64,000 bases of DNA. Origin: Cyclina sinensis (taxonomy: Eukaryota > Mollusca > Bivalvia > Venerida > Veneridae). Below are positions 45,680-57,830 of the stretch, in pieces; the stretch's first letter is position 1, and each line of letters starts with the position of its first letter. The notes under the pieces are model-generated. The model saw nothing but the letters and a program-made list of their open reading frames with translations, was not told the DNA's origin and did no database searches. Location: contig JAAONU010000011.1 of NCBI GenBank assembly GCA_012932295.1, forward strand, positions 15,336,136-15,400,135, given 5' to 3'. The translations under genes and the position numbers were made by a program.

Positions 45680-47740
45680 GGCCGATAGTTCTAACATTTT
45701 GCATAAAGGATTTTCTAGTATACCTCTACAAAGATTATTGAACCTTAATGTCTGGGAGGGTCATTTCTGGCATATAAAGATAAATTAGAGTCAATTTTTT
45801 ATCTCGACAAAACGTGGTTGAAACGAATTATTTCTAAATAGCTGCACGTCTTGATCATACAATGACCTTTATTGTGATTGGAAAATTGATGTTTTACCAA
45901 GAATAAACTGTCAGATGTAGAAAAAGACTATTTAACTGCAATTATACAGCTATATACGGAAACAGCTTCAGTTGTTTCGGGATTTTATCTTTTCATCGAA
46001 AGTGTATTATTCAAGGAAAGTTCACCTGATCAATGTTTTTAAGTAAAAGTGCTCTTTAAAAAGCCTTGTTAGACGCAGAGATGTAAACGTTAGAAAATAT
46101 GAAAAAGTAGCCCCATTGATATTTTACAAACAGAAGTGCTTTTATAAAATAAAAGCACATAGGTAACTTTCATAAATTTTTTTAATTAGATAATTATTAT
46201 TTTATAAATGAATGTATTTTTTCAAGGTCAAATCGAGAAATATAAGACAATTTAACACACCTTTTCATCATTTCTAGTTTTAAAACTGTTATTTTATTCC
46301 ATTTTAAATGAAAGTGTACAAAACTTAACCAAACTAGTTATTTTATGTATATGACTGCTTTGGAGGCAAACTAAATACCTTCATAAACTCGTGAAATGTA
46401 TATTGCGTATACCTGGGATTCTGCTCAGCATAAATAGGTACACAAAACGGTGTTTTTAACAACTATCTTTTAAGAATAAAACCCCAAAAAACAACTTGAC
46501 GATTTGTCTTAGGACAGAACACTTGTTAGTTACCTCAAAAGCTTTATAGAATCGATTGAAAATATATTTCACTGAAACGTTTAAAAAATCATGATTTCAT
46601 ACGAAAAGAAGAGGCGAATAAATCTGCGAACTTCGTCTGCAGACGAACCTCTTCACGCTTTTGCTTCTAAGTCATTGCAGATTTATAAAGGTAAAGGCAC
46701 ATGTCACTGAATTACTAGAAAATATATTACTTGTTTGCTAAAGTGTAAATGATTTCTTTGCTATTTCAAATCGCCCTGCATTTACCCAAGAGAAAACCGG
46801 GATAGGATTATACAAATATCAGTTTGAAGATATGCATCATATATCGGAAAGTTGTCAAGAATTCCATCAATATCCTGTTCAGATATTCAACAGATACCAG
46901 TAAGTAGGCAAATTACACCTGGGCCAAGTTCCTCAAAGCTCTGTTAAACTTAACGACCTGTTAACCGTCTGTTATAGAAGCTAACGGTTCTTAATTAAAA
47001 AGTCTACTAAAGAAATGTTCCCCAAACCAGTTAAACGTGAGCGTTAAAAAAAGCTCATGTTAAATCTTAGCCCCCCACCCTCCCCCCCCCAAAAAAAAAA
47101 AAAAAAAAATGAGAAAAGTTCTTATAATAAGCAAGTAAGATCAACTAATTTCAGTATAAGTGAAACATAAAAATTTGAAGAGCTTGACGTATAACACAAT
47201 TTTGAAATACTAAACAGCAGATTAACAAATTTAGTGACAAATGCAAATAAAAAAAGGAAATAAAAAAATGGAAAAATGAAAAACACAGCAAGTGTCGGCA
47301 CTAGGTTTTGCGTACAGGTCAGAAAAAAGCACTCTGAAAATGAGCAAATATGGCCTAGAAGGAGCTTACTAAGAAGAAATTGGAGTGAAGAAAGGCAGGA
47401 GCGGTACATAAATGGGTGCAAGCCTGCAGTCCCTCAAAGTTTGTGACTGCCTTGGTATTTTACCCGCTTTCTGTGGAACTCAGGATGGCTTAGATACATC
47501 GAGCATGGTAACTTTTTCTTAGTTTGTTTATGTTTTATAAACAATTTCATTTCATTATCTGTTTTTTATTTGTTTTTATAACTTTCGTGTCCTATTTTCA
47601 TTTCGGGGATTCCTATGAAATGGGTACATGTGCTATACTTCCATCAAATGTCTATAACTACCTTTGCAGCTGAAACAGAATTAATTTTGCATTAAAAAAA
47701 AAAATAATAAAAATAAATAAATAAATAAAAGCCATATTTT
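45680..47740. repeat. Old segmental duplication block Q, copy 1
   Basis: Homologous, with many indels, to 54440-56285 in the same orientation. Shared text includes 'gcatataaagataaattag', 'gaataaactgtcagatrtag', 'acggttc' after a run of ttaac motifs, and 'ggtaactttttmwtt'. Contains poly-C/poly-A at 47082-47110. No conserved reading frame stands out, so this is duplicated non-coding DNA or an unrecognised element. Confidence 0.7.
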
Positions 47741-48669
47741 TGTCAGACAAGAGATATGTACCCCATTTACATCCATCTTTCTGTGTCCAAGTCACCTACA
47801 TTGAATAAGCCAATATAGGTCATAATGGCTGTAACAAACATTCAAACATTGCATAAAATCGCAGGGCAAGAAGGTGTCTTGGTGACTAAGCTTTATTTCT
47901 ATTAGTGGGGGTTTAAAGGTCTTCTTCTAAAATACTGACAATATAATTTACAACATTACATACCCCCTGTTAAATTTTAACGTTTTGTTAACGGTGGTGG
48001 TTAAATGTGATCGTCAACTTTGAAGAAGTGTTTAACGGTTAAATTCGGCAGTCTGTTTATGCATTAACAGAGCATTGAGAAACTGAGTCCAGATGTGAAA
48101 ATGCCGTAATTTGTTATACTGCAATAATATTCTAATATCGTTCTGAAAATTGAATTTTAGCAGAGGTAAGAAAATGAAACATTCGACCGATGCGCAGGAG
48201 AGTACTGGACATGAAAATGGCATTAAAAATTTACCATCGTTTACTTTCATAACTTACTAGAGTACATATGAAAATTAGCCACAAGCGTCGTAAAGTCTGT
48301 AAATAAAGTATGCAAAATCCCTGCTGCAAATGCCTTATCCTGTTACAGATTTTAATATTTTATTTTGTTCGACGTCAATCGAGCACTTTTGAAAAAGAAT
48401 TGTTTAGTCACTATTTTCTGACATTCTTCTTTACTTTCTTTGTTGTCAGTTTCCCTAAAATGCATGTTTGTGCAATATACTACAGTGCAGCGTAATTTCT
48501 ATCTTCTAAAAAAGAAGACTGGATTTCCTGTCTCTCGGTCAGAAAAGTCGAGGACTGCAACGCAATGTCTAATCGGCAAATGGTTAATTAAATCTTTTAA
48601 TTGTTTCGTCTGCTGTCCACCGCGATATTGATTTCCGGGAAATCCAGATTGCAAAAATGCAGATTTTTT
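47741..48669. other. Intergenic, no feature supported
   Basis: AT-rich. Some 'ttaaattttaacgttttgttaacgg' text (in parts, near 47971) echoes the TTAAC-rich segment of block Q. No gene recognised. Confidence 0.45.
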
Positions 48670-49056
48670 TTATATAAAATAATCAAACGTTTCACTAGGT
48701 TGCGTTTGCTTTTTAAATAAGACCAGTTCACTTATCGCCGCGTTGCCCTTTCTTTTAATTTTTTGAAACTTATCGGGAATCAGGTTTAGTTTGTCAATGC
48801 CGCACTCCAAACACTGGCGATTAATACATGAAAGTTTGTGTTGGTTGGTGTTGGCAGATGGTGGACACAGGGATTCCTCTGTTAGATCCATCAACACAGT
48901 CAGATTTTCAGCTCTTGGCTCGGATATGATCCGCTTCGAGTACCACTTGAGAGTTTCAAAAAGCTCCCTTGTTCCTACGTATTGGCGACAACAACGTTTT
49001 TTTATCCTTTGCAGATCGACATGGTACAAAGTACGGCTTGAGCCGCTCAAACATTG
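48670..49056 (-). pseudogene. Cysteine-rich protein fragment, frameshifted, TE-like
   Basis: On the minus strand, an ATG at about 49054 opens MFERLKPYFVPCRSAKDKK. At a run of seven A the meaningful frame shifts by one and continues CCRQYVGTRELFETLKWYSK, then to HKLSCINRQCLECGIDKLNL and a stop at 48670. The pattern 'F-x-x-L-[KR]-P-x-[FY]-V ... C-C-x-x-[HQ] ... C-x3-C-x2-CG' recalls cysteine-rich proteins annotated many times over in invertebrate and fish genomes and usually of transposon origin. This is from memory. The frameshift and lack of flanking exons make it a dead fragment. Confidence 0.5.
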
Positions 49057-49605
49057 GTGGTCCTATTTAAATGTGTGGAAATTCTTTTTTAAAATAAATG
49101 AAGACGTCTGAGTTTTTGCGAGATTGTAACAGATGTGCGATGGGTATATCCCCCACCCCCAGTCTGACTCTTTTTTACCATTGACTGGACCACAGTGATC
49201 AACATTTAACCAAAAGTTATATACTTTTAATTTTACCTCTTCTGACAACTTGTCGATGCGTCATTTACGTTGAGTGTATTTGATCGCTGAACGTTCGGAA
49301 CGCAATATATGCGTTACCGTCCTTTTTCCACCTCTGACTGGTGCAGGTTTGATGTCTCTTTTCTAAATTTACCGCTGCTCCTGGTTTTTAAGTATTTTGC
49401 GAGAATTATTATCACGTTGGAAGAAAAAAGTATATAGGAAATGCACATTAAATATTTTATTATTTCTATTTATACTTTCTACGATGGATAAAAGTCAATA
49501 AGCTATCTAAGCAATAGTAATTTAGGAGTTGGGAGCGATAAAAAAGATGTAGTTACGAGTGATGCCGGTATTAACCCCCTTTAACAGATTAAGATTTGCC
49601 AGAGA
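49057..49605. other. Intergenic, no feature supported
   Basis: No coding signal. 'gagtgatgccggtat' at 49558 recurs at 59815, just left of the TRIM element, so this may be a paralogous site. Confidence 0.4.
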
Positions 49606-49626
49606 GGGGGCGGGGGTTGGGGTGGG
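49606..49626 (+). repeat. Canonical G-quadruplex motif
   Basis: Four G runs (5, 5, 4, 3) with loops of 1, 2 and 1 bases. Short loops favour a stable parallel G4. No gene lies nearby to regulate. Confidence 0.6.
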
Positions 49627-52600
49627 AGAGAATACCCTTCATATCCTCTTGCTTAGCTATTATGAGTCATGGTCATTCCTCCATACCGTAAGTAGTTTGA
49701 TTCAGTATTAATATAGATTTTCATAGCCATTATACAAACTGATTTGGTGATAATTCCAGTTACAATATACCAGTGATCACATGATTTCGTAAGCAGCACT
49801 TAGTTACAGGTTTAAAAAAAGGATGGACAATAATCATTATTACAAAAGATATGAAATATAAAATTGTTGTTTAGTTCTAGAGATGAAAGGTGCTCTGTAT
49901 TTTATCCAGACTTCACAATATACAATCATTGGAAGATGTGGTTTCTTTCTTATGCAATCCTTCACTGTATTATTATCCATCAATGTCAAACCCGTATGTA
50001 TTATTAACGGTTGTGCAACCTTCCTTGACATTTATTAAGAAATAAGAGATTTTCTCTTAAAACTTAAAACGCTGAGTCAAGGAAAACAAGTTACACTTAA
50101 GATTTGTAGCATAACTGCATTAAATCTTTCGTTCTTTTACATTCTTGGGTATATGTATAGAAATATTGTTACTACTGTGGCTAAAAGAGCTTTATTAAAC
50201 TAAGTTATGGTTATTTTTGATTTTTATGTTTTGATGAATGATTTGCTCTTCTAGAGCTGCATCTCACATTTACATCAACTAAACGTCGGAATTTTTCCTT
50301 AAAACCTTACTGTAAATTGTTTACGTTCAGATAGGATTAGGGTTTTCATGAAGGTCAGCGTTTCAAATATTACTTTATTTCGATGGAAACATTTAAAACA
50401 GAATCTGGGTAGGTTTATGTAAGATCGTTATCAGACAAATACATTTGAAGTAAATACTTGTGGACGTTTGAACAGATGTGTAACCAGAATACTGTATAAA
50501 ATCATCTTCATGTCGTTTTGCATATAATATATAACATTCCATGTTTGACGATGTACATAAGAATCGAATGACGAATTATGGTTTTTCCCCTTTGTAGTTT
50601 ATGCCATTTTAGGATGAAAATAGCAATACATTGTATATGAATTAATTGTGTCTGAACATACCAAAACACATAAACCATGTACTATAATGTTCGTTTAACA
50701 TCTCGACGATGCTTTATGCCGATGTTAATGAAATTTCAAAATGCACATAATTCAAGATAATCAGTTGTCAGTACAAGCACTTAGATTTCATTCCCTAGTT
50801 TTCGAAACTGAAACAAGCTATACCAAGACAGGCAGAAATAGATGAAGCATCGTCCATTTGTTCTTTTCTACAGACAACGATACATAAAAGACATTTATCT
50901 AAACCGCTTGTCAAATCTCCGTTAAAGGATTAGCCATTACTGTTTTGTTACAATGACTGAAAAGTCTAGCAGCTTTAGTTGATATCAGAGGGATGGCTTA
51001 CCAGATGAATCCTTTTAAAATCAAAAATATTTTTTAGATAATGCCTATATAGTGATATCAACGCTACAATACGTAATCTCTAAATTAGTAGGACGTGTAT
51101 TGTGTCTCAGAAGACCTGAAACATGGAAATTCATACCTTTATAAAAACAATTATACTTATTTTCCCGTGGACAAACTATTGTTTTCAATATTTCCGAGTA
51201 AATTATTGCTGGTTGTAATTGTATACGTGCGTATCTTACATTACATTGTTGTCTTTAATCCAATAACCAGGGATTCAGTTTTTGTTTTGTCTTAATAGGC
51301 ATAAATATATAAAATGTATTGTGGATTCCCTTTCTGAAATTCAAAATTTACAATAATTACGACTTATTTGCTGTTTTTCTCTATAATAACTGGGATAAAT
51401 ATCAACATGTTGTAGTAAATATATACAAAAATGCTAACGTTTTAAATATATTGAGTCGATTTTTTACCCAGGAATTGCAATTAATTCAGACAACGAGTTC
51501 AAACTATTTCATTATTTGGTATTTATATGCTACTTTGTTTAAACGTTTACTGATGCAAATTTTATTAATCACATGTGACACAATTGACACCACGGTGACA
51601 TGCAGTTCTTATAATCATTATAAAATCAGTGCCGAATGTCCTAGCACATTAAAATGTTGTTTATTCAAAATTAGTGTCGGCATTGATACTGAAGTCTTAT
51701 GTCTGTTTTTGGAGAAGTGTTGTCATGGGGAAACTGGACATTGAAATTAACCTTTTTAAAACTGTCTCGTTCTCATTCGTATCGTACTTAACCAATAAAT
51801 CAGCCTTTGCTTCTTTGATCACATAGGTACTCTAATTTTTTAATTGACATCCTGTCTAAGAAAAGGGTACAATGCAATAGCACAAAGTGTGATTACTACA
51901 AAAAGATCAAGTAATGTTATACTTGACTTACCCAGGAGGCAATTAGTTTCCTAGAGACTCAATCTTGCTTTAAAATTTGGTCAGTAATATACGTATTTTC
52001 AATTAAAAGTTTAACTTTAAAATAATAAAATATCACCGGATAAAAGTGTACATTCTCAAAGTTTTCTGCCTTCTTGAGAATGTAATCAATATTTTGAATA
52101 CATCTAATCTGAAATTTGCAAAACAGCAAATCTAGAATGATATATTAAATATTAGTTCAACCCACTTTATTTTGTAAAGGGAAATAAAGAAGACGCATCG
52201 TTTAATAGTTCATAAACTTTAAATGTCAAAGTTAAAACTAGACAATATTTTACAGCAAATATATGTAAACAACGTATATGTCTGTAAATATTTTATTTTC
52301 TCTGCCGTGATCGAATTGCATTTAATAAGAACCACACCGCTAGACTGGTGATTCATTAAAATGACTTAAATATATCATTCAGTGTTTTTGTTGCAGCACA
52401 TCAAATAGGTAGAACGTTCCACGCATAATTAATATATCAAACAAATACTCTAATATTTCTTAATTGAGTTTTTCAGGCATCGGACTTGCACCATAACTGT
52501 TTCAGGTCTGTATTATTGAAATTAATTTTAATATTTAAGTGTTATTAATCAACCAGTTTTGATTTGTTTTAAATTAAGAAAATCAGCCAGTTTATATATA

Positions 52601-53029
52601 TTTTTTTAGAAATTAAGACAAGTCAGAAAGCTTTTGAAAAAAGAATATTGTCCGCCAAATGCAAAACTAAACTATACAAACAAACTGTGTTAAACCAGAA
52701 ACAGTTGAAAATATTTAGCAAGTGGAGGTAGCTGACACAATATTGAATGTCAACTTGTTTATATTCTCTTGATGACACAAGAATGGTATATAACCTACGT
52801 AAGTTTCTCTTTTACGTTACAGGTGTTTTTTACTATAACTTCAAGGCAATGTCCTTGATTACAAATACGAGTGGTACGGAAAGTTCTGAGGCAACCTTTA
52901 TTAATAAAATTTATTAGAAATATTATCATACATATACAAATCACTTGTAAACTTTCCTACATTTCTACAACATGTTTCTAAGAAAACAGCAGCAACCTTA
53001 TTTATTCTAAGTTTGACAACATTAACAAA
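49627..53029. other. Intergenic with fragments of segmental duplications
   Basis: 49961-50045 is homologous to 62405-62490 (block R, 'ccatcaatgtcaaa', 'gacatttat'). 51240-51295 is homologous to 53230-53290 and 60930-60985 (block P, 'cagggattcag', 'gttttgtctt'). The frame at 51319-51744 is long (141 codons) but AT-rich, with no motif that I recognise. No gene supported. Confidence 0.45.
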
Positions 53030-53620
53030 GGTAAACACTTACTAGGATTCACCTTGTAAATGCTAATGACACGTTATTCATATGACAATGAAATAATTCT
53101 TTAAATTGTCTATAACAGATATTTGCTCAGCAGGATGCTAAGCGATAGTGTATTCTCGTACAGTATAATTGCGGGCCAAATTAAGGTACATTAGGTCATG
53201 TTACGCAATCATTGGTGATGAGGTACCGTTACATTGTTGACTTTAATCCAATAGCCAGGGATTCAGTTATTGTTTTGTCTTTATAAGCATTGAAACTTTG
53301 TTCTAAAATGTACTTCCTAAAGTGTTATAAAAGTTACATACTATTAGAATTAAAAAGTCTCGCTAATATTGACAAAATTGAAATCTGTCTAAGTGGTCGT
53401 AAAAGGTACATGTTATTATCAAACGTACAACACATACATTGAATCTTAAAGAAACAATCAAACAGTTTAGTATACCTTCCTCCCTGGTATTCACAAGGCT
53501 AATTTGACGCTTTATTTGGTTTACAATATGTCTTTAACTATTTGTGCCCCCATTAAGGGAGGAGGGCACTTAGATTTGCTCTTGTCCGTCTGTCAGAAAG
53601 TTTGTGTCGCACGCTCAGCC
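53030..53620. repeat. Segmental duplication block P, copy 2
   Basis: Homologous to 60705-61370. Shared text: 'ttgtaaatgctaatgac', 'tttgctcagyaggat', 'gtataattgcgggccaaatt', 'aagtggtcgtaaaaggtaca'. Non-coding. Confidence 0.75.
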
Positions 53621-54010
53621 AATAAATTAACGTTTAGGGTCATGAAACTTCACAGAGATACAGATCAGACAGTGTGACATCGGGACGGAAAAGGACAAAT
53701 CTATTTGTCCCCACCCCTTAAGAAAGTGGTGGTGGCATAAAAAGTTTGTGCTGTGTGCTCACATTTAGTTATGAAATTCGAGAAAGTGATCAGCAAATGA
53801 AGTTGCCTACTTTGGGGGTTTCGTCTCCCTAGAGTTATGGCAATTGATTTAGTGGAAAATGTGTCTTGTGCTCAGCCAAGACTTGTTGCAAAAAGGTTAA
53901 TGATACTTTTGAGGGATTTTCATCAGCAAGTGAAGTAGCGATTTTTTCCAACCTTCTAGTGGAGCAGAGTCATGGCCCTTGATTTAATGAAAATAGCTAC
54001 AAACAACTTA
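53545..54010 (+). mobile_element. Decayed tccg/'gtccgtctgtc' interspersed repeat
   Basis: Starts 'gtgcccccattaagggaggag', with 'gtccgtctgtc' soon after. Two to three diverged copies follow of a unit with 'atgaaact', 'agcaagtgaagt' and 'agtyatggcmmttgattta'. The first part recurs at 61270-61570. It appears to be another bivalve tandem-unit repeat family. Confidence 0.5.
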
Positions 54011-54439
54011 TTGAAAAACTTACTCGATTTATCTTTCTTGTGGTTTCATATATAACATATAGTACTTGTATTATAAATAATCTGTTGAATAATGTTTTCT
54101 CTCAGGCGGACATACCTTTTCCGAGTCGGACTTCGGTCTTCGGTTAACTGTTATTATAACATGTACATTTCCTTTAAAATTTGCTTAAATCACACATATA
54201 TCTAAGGCTTTAAGATTTCTTTTCTTTCTGTTAGATATCTAACGTATTAGCAATATTCTTTTCTTACCTTTGTAAAAAGTAATTAACTTGGCGAAGATCT
54301 TTTACGAATCTGAGATTCTGTTAAACATTAAAATTACAAGAACACATTACTTTCATGTTTCTATACGAACCACAAAATATCTGAAAAAATGGTCTTATAC
54401 TGTATGTTACTTTGAGTATCCTCTGTTTTCTGTTTTCAA
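54011..54439. other. Intergenic, no feature supported
   Basis: AT-rich with no gene. It would be the left flank of block Q copy 2. Confidence 0.45.
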
Positions 54440-56285
54440 ATCGCACATTAAAAATTAACATTTTACATAAAGTATTTTCTAGTGGACCTCTACCCAGTCT
54501 CTTGGGTCATTTATGGCATATAAAGATAAATTAGAGTCAACTTTTTATCTCAATAAACGTGAAAGTGAGGAATCATTTCTTGTATAGCTGCAAGCTTTAA
54601 TTATACAATTGGCACTATTGTGGTTTGAATATTGATGTCATACCCAGAATAAACTGTCAGATATAGAAAAAAAGACTATTTAACTGCAATTTAACTGCTA
54701 TATGCGGAAACAGCTTCAGTTGTGTCGGGGTTTTATCTTTTCATCGGAAGTTTATCATTCACGAAAAGTTCTCTTGATGAATATGTTTGATGAAAGAGTA
54801 CATTTTACACAAATTAACAATGACAGGCTTAAAATAGAAATAAAGAAATAAACGTTTAAAATAGTTCCATTGTTATTTTAAGTAGCTCAGCAAAAGTGCG
54901 TTTATTCTTGATTTTCAGCTATAAGAATAGTTTAAGACAATTAACAATCCATTTTGAATATTGTCAAAAGAAAATATAATCAGTTACGTTGATTACCCGT
55001 ATCAAGTCTGCATAGTTAAGTTATGTGGAAGCTGCAAAAAAAAAAAGTGTTGTTTTCCTTTTGTGTCAAATAATTCCTATATCTCGGATTCTGTTCAGCA
55101 TAAACAGATAAATAAAGTGATTTAATCTTTTTTAAAAGGTGTTCATTAGCGTCTATTTTTTACGAATAGATAAACAAAAAAATCAACTTGACGATTTGTC
55201 TTACGTGCAGAGAACACTTCAAGTGTTAGTTACCAAAAAAAACTTTATAGAATCGTTTGAAAAATTATTTCACTGAAAAGTTTAGAATGTCAGTGTTTCA
55301 CATGAAACGAAGAGGCGAATAAATCTGCAATTCATACTTTGCCACTTCTCAGCTTACTGTAGACGAACCTCTTAACGCTTGCATCTAAGTCATTTCATAT
55401 TTATAAAAGTACAGGCGCGTGTCAGTGAAGTTCTTGAACGCGTTATCTTTACAAAAGTGTAAATGATTGCTCTGCTATTTCAAATCGCATTACATTTAGC
55501 CAAGAGAAAACCGGGATAGAATTTGATTCGACAAATATCAGTTTGAAGACATGCATCAGATATTCAGGAAATTGTCAAGAATTTAACCAATATCCTGTCC
55601 GGATATTAAGCAGATACAAATGAGTAGGAAAAATTACACCTGGGCCAAGTTCCTTAAAGCTCTATTAAATTTAACTATCCGTCTGTTAAAGTGCCAAACG
55701 GTTCGAAACTTCACACTGCAAGAAATGTTCCCCAAACAAGCTTAACATAAGCGTAAACCTTAGCTCATGTTAAATTTTAACAGACTGTTAAATTTTGAGC
55801 GATATTCCAAGAATTCCACTAGAAGTGCTTGTACAACAAAGTTATGAAATTCTAAGCAGTAAATGACCAACTCAAGTAAATTGCAAAAAGAAAAAAAATG
55901 GAAGGAAGTTAGACAGGACGTGTCGGCGTAGGTCAGAAACAAACATGCATTGAAAATGGGCAAATATGAGGAGGTTACTAAGGAGAAATTTGAGAGACGA
56001 AAGGCTGGAGGGGGTACTTTAATTGGGATAAATGAGCTCCTTGGTAGCTCATGCGCTTTCAGTGAAATTGAGGGTGCCTAATATCTAGATGAACCTGGTA
56101 ACTTTTTAAATTTGTTATGATTTGGTAATTTCATCACATCGTCTGCTTTTCTGTTTTAAACATTCATGTTCTATATTTATCTCATGATTTTTTAGAAATA
56201 AATAGATGTATCATATTTCAACCATTACATCGGCAGCTGATATAGTAATACTTTTGCATTAACTTAAATTAAAAGCCAGTGATGG
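54440..56285. repeat. Segmental duplication block Q, copy 2
   Basis: Homologous to 45680-47740. Copy 1 abuts the Gypsy insertion on its left; copy 2 does not, so 54300-54440 may show what the insertion site looked like beforehand, although similarity there is weak. Confidence 0.7.
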
Positions 56286-57655
56286 CTGGGAGTGGGGGAG
56301 GAAGGAATAAAGATTAAAAAACGCAAGTTTTTGCACAGCTGAGTTGGTATTAAAAAGAGTGTTCCGCAGTAAAGGATAATTGTAGATGTGATTTAATTTT
56401 TGGAATAATTACTCTGCCTTAAATGTTGTGCTTATATTCTTTTTTCGGCTTTGCAATGTTTTATATTTGTAATAAAATGGTCTGGTTAATACTGATGCTT
56501 CATTCTTTATTTGGCTAATTTAAACAAAGACATATAATGTGAACCATTTGGACAGTCTGTGTGTATTCTTTCTCTTTGCAAGCTGAAATGTAATGACATT
56601 TTTGCGGTCTGCAAACAAGAAATATGATACATTACCGAAAAATCCAGAACCTGAACCAACAATAAACCAAGTGTGAAAGCTCGTTCCACAGGCAGATTGG
56701 ATTACTCGTTGAACAGACCAAAAATATTGGATGACACCCAAATGGTCGCAGAAATGTATAAGGGAATTTTTACAACTGTTTGTCCCCATTGCTACGAAGT
56801 TTTTTATTCAAGCAAGTTATTTTAATTGCCTTCTGAAATCCTAACTGATTACATACAAAATTCAGTTGAGCAAAAGCCAGGTTTTCTCTATGGATGTTTT
56901 CTGAGGCTAACATGCAGAACATACCACAGGATGAAAGATGCGGGTGTCATATTCAACGAGAATAAAATACAGAGAGGCGACCAATAATTTCGTCACTGTC
57001 ATCGCAATGCTCATGCGCTGATTGATATTCATCTTGTAGGTACAAAATAAAATTGCAATACAAGGAGAGTTCATATATCCGACGATATTTTAAGATAGTT
57101 TCAAAATATCTAAGCATTATCTGTCTCCGATGATATAAACATCGTTATGCTAGAGACGTTCACAAGTTATATCAACACGCCGTGTGTACAGGTAAGCTAT
57201 CGAGACGCGTCATAGGCTGCAGTTTCCCTGGCTGTGATATAAATAACAGTATGGAAATTCCAGGTTATTAAAAAGGCAAATGAATAGATCGTTTTCAGAT
57301 CTAGCCGTATGGAGCTCGTGAACTTCAGCCATATTGAATCTACTGTTAACACATCTGTTGTCGATTTTTGAATTTATTGTATTATTTTGCGTTATTCTTC
57401 AGTACAGTCACTACTATCATCAATCCTAATGATCCACATGATTTAAACGAGTGGGGTTCACATCACTACAACGCAAGTGCCCAATGTTAACTGCACGTTT
57501 TTTACCTATGAAAGTCAGTAAATTACACATATAACATGGTTTTTCGAGTTTCAGCTGATCCGTACACTGTAAATTTCTAGTGACATCGAGTTGCACTGCT
57601 TTGTCGAATAAGTAAAAAAAAGTTAAAAGATACGATAAATAAAACGGTCTTTTTA
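56286..57655. other. Intergenic, no feature supported
   Basis: No coding signature. The overlapping minus-strand frames at 56507-56789 have no recognisable domain. Confidence 0.5.
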
Positions 57656-57830
57656 GGAAACAGATTTTAAGTTTGAGTGATCTACTGTCAAATATAGCAC
57701 AGGGTCGAGTTCAGATGCTTAGTAATTTAATCACGAAAGCCGTAGGCCTGAGTGATTAAATACTACGCATCTGAACGAGAAACCGTGCTATATTCGACGG
57801 TAGATCACCAAAACTTAAAAATCTATTTCC
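57656..57830. repeat. 175-bp palindrome with 80-bp arms
   Basis: The left arm 57656-57735 (ggaaacagattttaagttt ... aatttaatcacg) matches the reverse complement of 57751-57830 with few mismatches: 'gatctac[tc]gtc[ag]aatatagcac' and 'gttcagatgc[tg]tagta'. The spacer is about 15 bp. A perfect candidate for a fold-back MITE or a cruciform-prone site. Confidence 0.8.

Noticed and set aside
51319..51744. 141-codon frame as a gene
   Set aside because: Composition is that of the AT-rich surroundings, with no motif, splice context or related copy; likely chance.
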